64,000 nt of DNA from Distichodus sexfasciatus (lineage: Eukaryota > Chordata > Actinopteri > Characiformes > Distichodontidae): contig JAVGVS010000304.1 in NCBI GenBank assembly GCA_032718565.1, positions 372,001 to 436,000 of the forward strand. The letters are read 5' to 3'. Position 1 is the stretch's first letter; every line of letters starts with the position of its first letter. The notes under the pieces are model-generated. The model ran no database searches and was not told where the DNA came from. It saw nothing but the letters and a program-made list of their open reading frames with translations. Shown piece by piece: positions 60,201 through 64,000 of the stretch. The position numbers and the translations under genes are program-made.

Positions 60201-60641
60201 GGGGCCTTAAAAGTGAACAGTCACATGCAGGTGAAGGGTTTTGACAACATTTATGCCGTGGGGGACTGTGCTGATGTCCACGAACCCAAGATGGCATATC
60301 ATGCTGGTCTTCATGGAGGAGTGGCTGCCACCAATATCATTAATAGCCTTTTTGGGAAAGCCCTTATCTCATACCGTACAGGTAACTTCTTCTTGCTCCT
60401 TGGTTATAACTATGAAAAAACAGCTCCCTCACTATGATCCCATCCAGAAAACTGAAATGATCATTGTGTGTTCATTTGCTTTTCTATAGGAAATGTGACA
60501 ATGCTCTTGGCTATGGGGCGAGACAGTGGTGTGGGCCAGTTTAATGGTTATGTTCTACCTCGTTTCCTTGTCACAAAGGGAAAGAGTCAAGGCCTGCTGC
60601 TGTGGAAAAGCTGGAAAGAAATGGGACAAACTCCTAGTTAG
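57228..60641 (+). CDS. aifm2: Ferroptosis suppressor protein 1 / AIFM2, 8 coding exons
   Basis: FAD-dependent NAD(P)H oxidoreductase that reduces CoQ10 (and vitamin K) at membranes to stop lipid peroxidation. Exons: 57218-57402 (start 57228), 57518-57633, 57965-58084, 58205-58297, 58704-58812, 59042-59194, 60181-60381, 60490-60641. The CDS is 1119 nt, 372 aa (human 373). MGTKLS has Gly2 for N-myristoylation, as in human FSP1. The FAD-binding Rossmann loop is GGGFGG at 17-22, and the NAD(P)H loop is VLVIGGGATGVEMAAE with GGG at 148-150. The FAD motif is YAVGDCADV at 280-288. Glu155 and Asp284 align with human Glu156 and Asp285, residues used for inactivating mutants. Phases agree throughout. 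Intron 2 holds a MITE and intron 6 a SINE. Confidence 0.95.
57645..57880. mobile_element. hAT-like MITE in aifm2 intron 2
   Basis: 236 bp with ends CAGAGGCGCTTTAAC and the complement of 'gttaaagcgcccctg'. CTGTCTTA is duplicated exactly (57637-57644 and 57881-57888), an 8-bp hAT-type duplication. The insertion lies 11 bp after the exon 2 donor. Confidence 0.85.
59634..59966 (+). repeat. Intact tRNA-derived SINE with 11-bp target duplication (aifm2 intron 6)
   Basis: AATTTGGGTGA flanks both sides (59623-59633 and 59967-59977). The head 'cgggcggcacagtggttaac' has B-box GGTTCGAGCCC. The body matches the copies at 35706 and 45859, and the tail is (ATGA)n followed by 'caggat'. It has the same orientation as aifm2. 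Confidence 0.9.
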
Positions 60642-61398
60642 CCAAACACAAAACGTGCCAAACCAGATCATAAAGCATGCCTTACCATGTTCTGATTTGT
60701 TGCTTATTTCATGAAGCATGAGCTAATTTTAATGGTAAAATCCACTGGAGAAATACATATTGGCAAATATGAATTTCAAGAGTCTTAACTGAAATGTTAA
60801 GATGTAGTGTTAGTTTTACTTTTAAAATTTTAGGTATTGCATATTAAAATGTGTTTAGCAAAACTACCATAACATTTGGCTTTTTCTGCTACTTCAGTGT
60901 GTTAATATAGTTGCAGCTGTTTGTATGACTCTGTGATGAGTGAATGGTGACCTTAAACTGTAATGTCTGACTAAGATTGTTTATATGTCCTCCTTTTATA
61001 TGTATATAATTACTGATTAATTTATAGTATCATGTTGTCCAAAACACCTGAATTAGACTCCACAGTGTGCAAATGCATATACAGTACATCAGAACATATT
61101 AAAATAGTATAGTCTTAAGACTTGATTTACAATGTAAGCATTCTTGATATCTGGGTAAAAATCAGTGAAGTACAGTAAAATTATGTGTATTATACTATTT
61201 AAAACTATTTGGTTACATTAATATAAAATGAGCAAAATGTGGATGATACCTGTATAAAAATATACCCTACATTATTCACTGTTGCTGAATGCAAGCACTG
61301 CAAAGTAGGTTAACTGCACACTAATTAAACCTTACTTTAACATTTACATGTATTGTACAAAGGCCCTCTTCCAGAGGCCGTGAACTATCTCTAATAAA
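60642..61398 (+). other. aifm2: aifm2 3'UTR with poly(A) signal
   Basis: AT-rich sequence after the stop. AATAAA lies at 61393-61398 and is the best candidate signal. No other gene is seen here. Confidence 0.5.
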
Positions 61399-61434
61399 GG
61401 GGTTAAATAACGTTTTAAAAAAATTAAAAAAATA

Positions 61435-62060
61435 TATAACTGCAAGCAGTAATTACGGGGGCCATGCAATTGAATTTTTTTTCCTCAGTATTGGGTAGAG
61501 TCAAGGACCTACCTGCCAAATTTCAAAGCTGTTGCCCACCCAGAGCCGAATTTCTATGACACTCGGTGTATGGGTTTGCAGTCCTACGCCAAGCAGAGCC
61601 CATTTATTTGCATATTACATAAAAATAAAGACCTAAATTAAAAATGTGCTCGACAATAATTAAAGAAGAGTGTCTTGGGATTCAAATGATACCAGTTGCA
61701 TGCAGATTGGACAAAAATCCAGGGACGAGTTCGAAAAAGATGGGATTTCATTTTATGCAAATTATCGAAATATCAAATACGGCAGAAATAGATGCCAGGG
61801 TCTAAAAAATTTGTCTTAAATCAAAGAATAAGATCATATAAGATTTTTGAGAATCAGAGCTACGGTTAAACATTTATTCGGCAAAATGCTAATTTTTTTT
61901 GGAAAATTGCAAAATAGCTTAATTTTTTTTGCCCACAGTTTGTCAAATTTTATTTTACGTGAGTGATCTACATGAGAGCCACACATGCATATGAATATAT
62001 AGTAATCAACAGGTATATATATATGGCTGGCTGATTATTGGGCGGCCTACTGTTGACTCA
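61435..62060. repeat. Dispersed fish repeat, family unresolved
   Basis: It begins 'aactgcaagcagtaattacg' and contains 'ctacctgccaaatttcaaag' and 'gatgggatttcattttatgc', wording I associate with a common teleost non-coding repeat. There is no open frame, and boundaries are approximate. Confidence 0.45.
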
Positions 62061-62079
62061 CTGATTTGCTCGAACAGTG

Positions 62080-63215
62080 TAAATTTCAAATTTTTTGTGT
62101 TGTGTATTGCAGGAGTGAGGGGCTATAGGCATGCCCCGTCCGGGTGGTGGTGGTGTCCCTCTTTGCACCGGTTGCCAGATTACTGGGTGGCAGTTAGTGT
62201 GGTGAGCGTGTGTGGGTGAGAGAAATTTGAGTGTGTTTGGGAGTTCGTCCCATTTGGTCGGCTTTAGCCTAGGATATAACCCAGTGTATGCATTACGTGA
62301 GCCCTCCTTTACCAGTCACCATAATTATCTGTGAATTTAAATAAAGATATTAAGGATTTGAAGCACGTCTCCTGCTCTTTGGTTTAAGTAGACGAGCCTG
62401 TGTGTCCTTGCTCATTCATGAGTATTAATTCTTGGGGTGCAAGTCCCTAGGTGGCGTAGTTGTGCAATTCCGGTTTTTTGTGTGTACCCCAGTCCGCTCC
62501 CGCCACAATTGGCGTAGTAGCAATTTGTTTTTTTTTTTTTGTTTTACAGAAGACGCTGCCACTGCTGTTTTTCTTGGGTTTTGTTTTTGGTTATTCTTTT
62601 GTTAGCTGTGGTGCTAACTTCCTATTCCTCACAAGATTTTAAGAGTGTGGGCGCATTCTATTTAATTCGCTGTTGGTGATAGATTGGTGTAGGTACGGCG
62701 TCACGCGAGGCTCGGTTTAGTAGGTTAATATTTGAGCTTTCATAATTATCATTTCTTTCACCTATTTATTATTTGGGTTGTACTGGTTTCTTTGTATTCA
62801 TAGTATATGCATGTTTCATAAGGTGAATGCAGTGTGTATTTGGTGTGTGATTTTTGGGGTGTATGTGTTGAATAACTCTGTTTGTTTGCTCCCCGCCCTC
62901 GGCTACGGCCGCCTGTAAAGACCTTGTGTGTTGATCTTACCCATTATCACCAGTAATTTTAAGATTATATTGTTCATGATAGCTATACGATTTTTATATA
63001 AACTTTCATGATTGTTTTCTATTAAAAAGTACATTTTATGATTTACAATTGTATAAATAAATTATCTTGTGAGGAAAACCTTTGTCCCATGCCCATTTCT
63101 GACCCAGTGTATCTATAAATTAGAACCTAAAGAAATTTGGGTTCTTGGTCTTGAACCCGGTGGGGGGGTTGTAGATAGGAAAAACCCTAAAAGTTAAATG
63201 TGGGGCTCGGGTCAC
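62080..63215 (+). mobile_element. Possible LTR-retrotransposon terminal fragment
   Basis: A block with an AATAAA at about 62339, a following GT-rich region, 'aggtggcgtagttgtgcaa' and 'cccgccacaattggcgtagt' resembles the LTR-to-leader junction of fish Gypsy-type elements. No gag or pol frame follows and no second LTR is found, so this would be a solo or truncated end. The call rests on general layout only. Confidence 0.3.
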
Positions 63216-64000
63216 ACATGTAACAAGCAGACATGGGTGTTTTCGTTAAATTGATCTTGATTAACTAGGGTGACCAGACGTCCTCTTTTCCCCAGACATG
63301 TCCTCTTTTTGAGACCTGGAAATTGCGTCCGGCTGGCTAAATGTCAATTACAGGGACGAAGCGTCTATCTTCACACTTCGACACCTTTTTTGACAATTTA
63401 AATCAAATAATTCTAATGGCAGCCGTGTCCCAAACCACTGGCAGTTTGCAGACCTGTGCGTCGTCTAGGGCTGGGAGTCGCTTTCATAAAGAACCAATTC
63501 CTCGATTCAAGGTACAGTGTGATGCCTCTCTGCATGACTATAAAATCATGTAGAACGATATTTTTAATGTTTCAGTGCAGTGTAGTTTTCAATTAGTCAC
63601 AAATTTAACATGGATAAAACATATTCAAGATTAAAAAGTTATTTGTTACATAGTTATACAAGAATAACATAGTAGTGAAAGCACATATATTAAATAAAAT
63701 TAAACGTTGATCTATATATAGGAAAATATATTCCCTATATAGCAAGTAAATATAAATCAATTTATTATTATATAAATATAAAATTATGATTACATATAGC
63801 ATATTTAGTAAATGAATTATATGGAAACTGTCAAATCTATGTATCATTCATTCACTCGATTTTCAAAACCCAAATAATAAAATGTTTTAAAAAACTGTGA
63901 GACATCGTTTCACTGATGCGTTGAATGAGCTGCAGCATTTTAGAATGCTATGTCCACAAAGGTTTTGGTGAAAGTAATGTATGAATGATATACATATACA
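63216..64000. other. Unassigned sequence with a possible repeat fragment
   Basis: 63266-63345 ('gggtgaccagacgtcctctt') resembles another dispersed fish repeat. The remainder is very AT-rich with no gene seen. Confidence 0.4.

Noticed and set aside
1..64000. CRISPR arrays, bacterial operons or phage-like systems
   Set aside because: The window is vertebrate nuclear DNA. The repeats seen are microsatellites, a minisatellite and transposable elements, with no spaced direct-repeat array.

Overview
The window is nuclear DNA from a teleost fish. It is AT-rich, its genes have many exons with GT-AG introns, and the intergenic and intronic space is packed with fish-type repeats: Tc1/mariner copies, hAT elements with 8-bp target duplications, tRNA-derived SINEs ending in (ATGA)n, L2/Rex-like LINE ends and long microsatellites. 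The repeat set suggests an otophysan fish (catfish, characin or knifefish grade), but I cannot fix the species.

Layout. 1-2040: intron, last coding exon and 3'UTR of pitx3 (+). 2041-7871: intergenic, mostly unassigned, with one SINE. 7872-13944: a complete 12-exon pancreatic lipase gene (pnlip, +). 14000-26900: a repeat-rich block holding a U6 snRNA/SINE chimeric retrocopy, three Tc1-type elements, LINE and Harbinger-like insertions, and microsatellites. 26932-29663: complete 7-exon gins1 (+). 30431-53517: complete ninein-like gene (ninl, -) with about 28 coding exons, convergent with gins1, whose large introns hold nested hAT, Tc1 and SINE insertions. 53700-55800: head-to-head interval between ninl and aifm2. 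57228-60641: complete 8-exon aifm2/fsp1 (+). 61400-64000: dispersed repeats and a possible LTR fragment.

The five genes do not form one pathway: an eye/pituitary homeodomain factor, a secreted digestive lipase, a DNA-replication helicase subunit, a centrosomal microtubule organiser and a CoQ/vitamin K oxidoreductase that blocks ferroptosis. The gins1-ninl pair is conserved (both on human 20p11), while PITX3, PNLIP and AIFM2 lie on human 10q, so the window joins two human segments. Predicted full-length products are 469 aa (lipase), 196 aa (GINS1), about 1873 aa (Ninl) and 372 aa (Aifm2). All four were assembled by hand from splice sites, with reading phase checked across every junction.

The most unusual structures are a U6 snRNA fused to a SINE 3' half, a three-family nest at 16404-20375, a Tc1 whose empty target can be read from another repeat copy in this window, and a possible 19-residue upstream start for Ninl.
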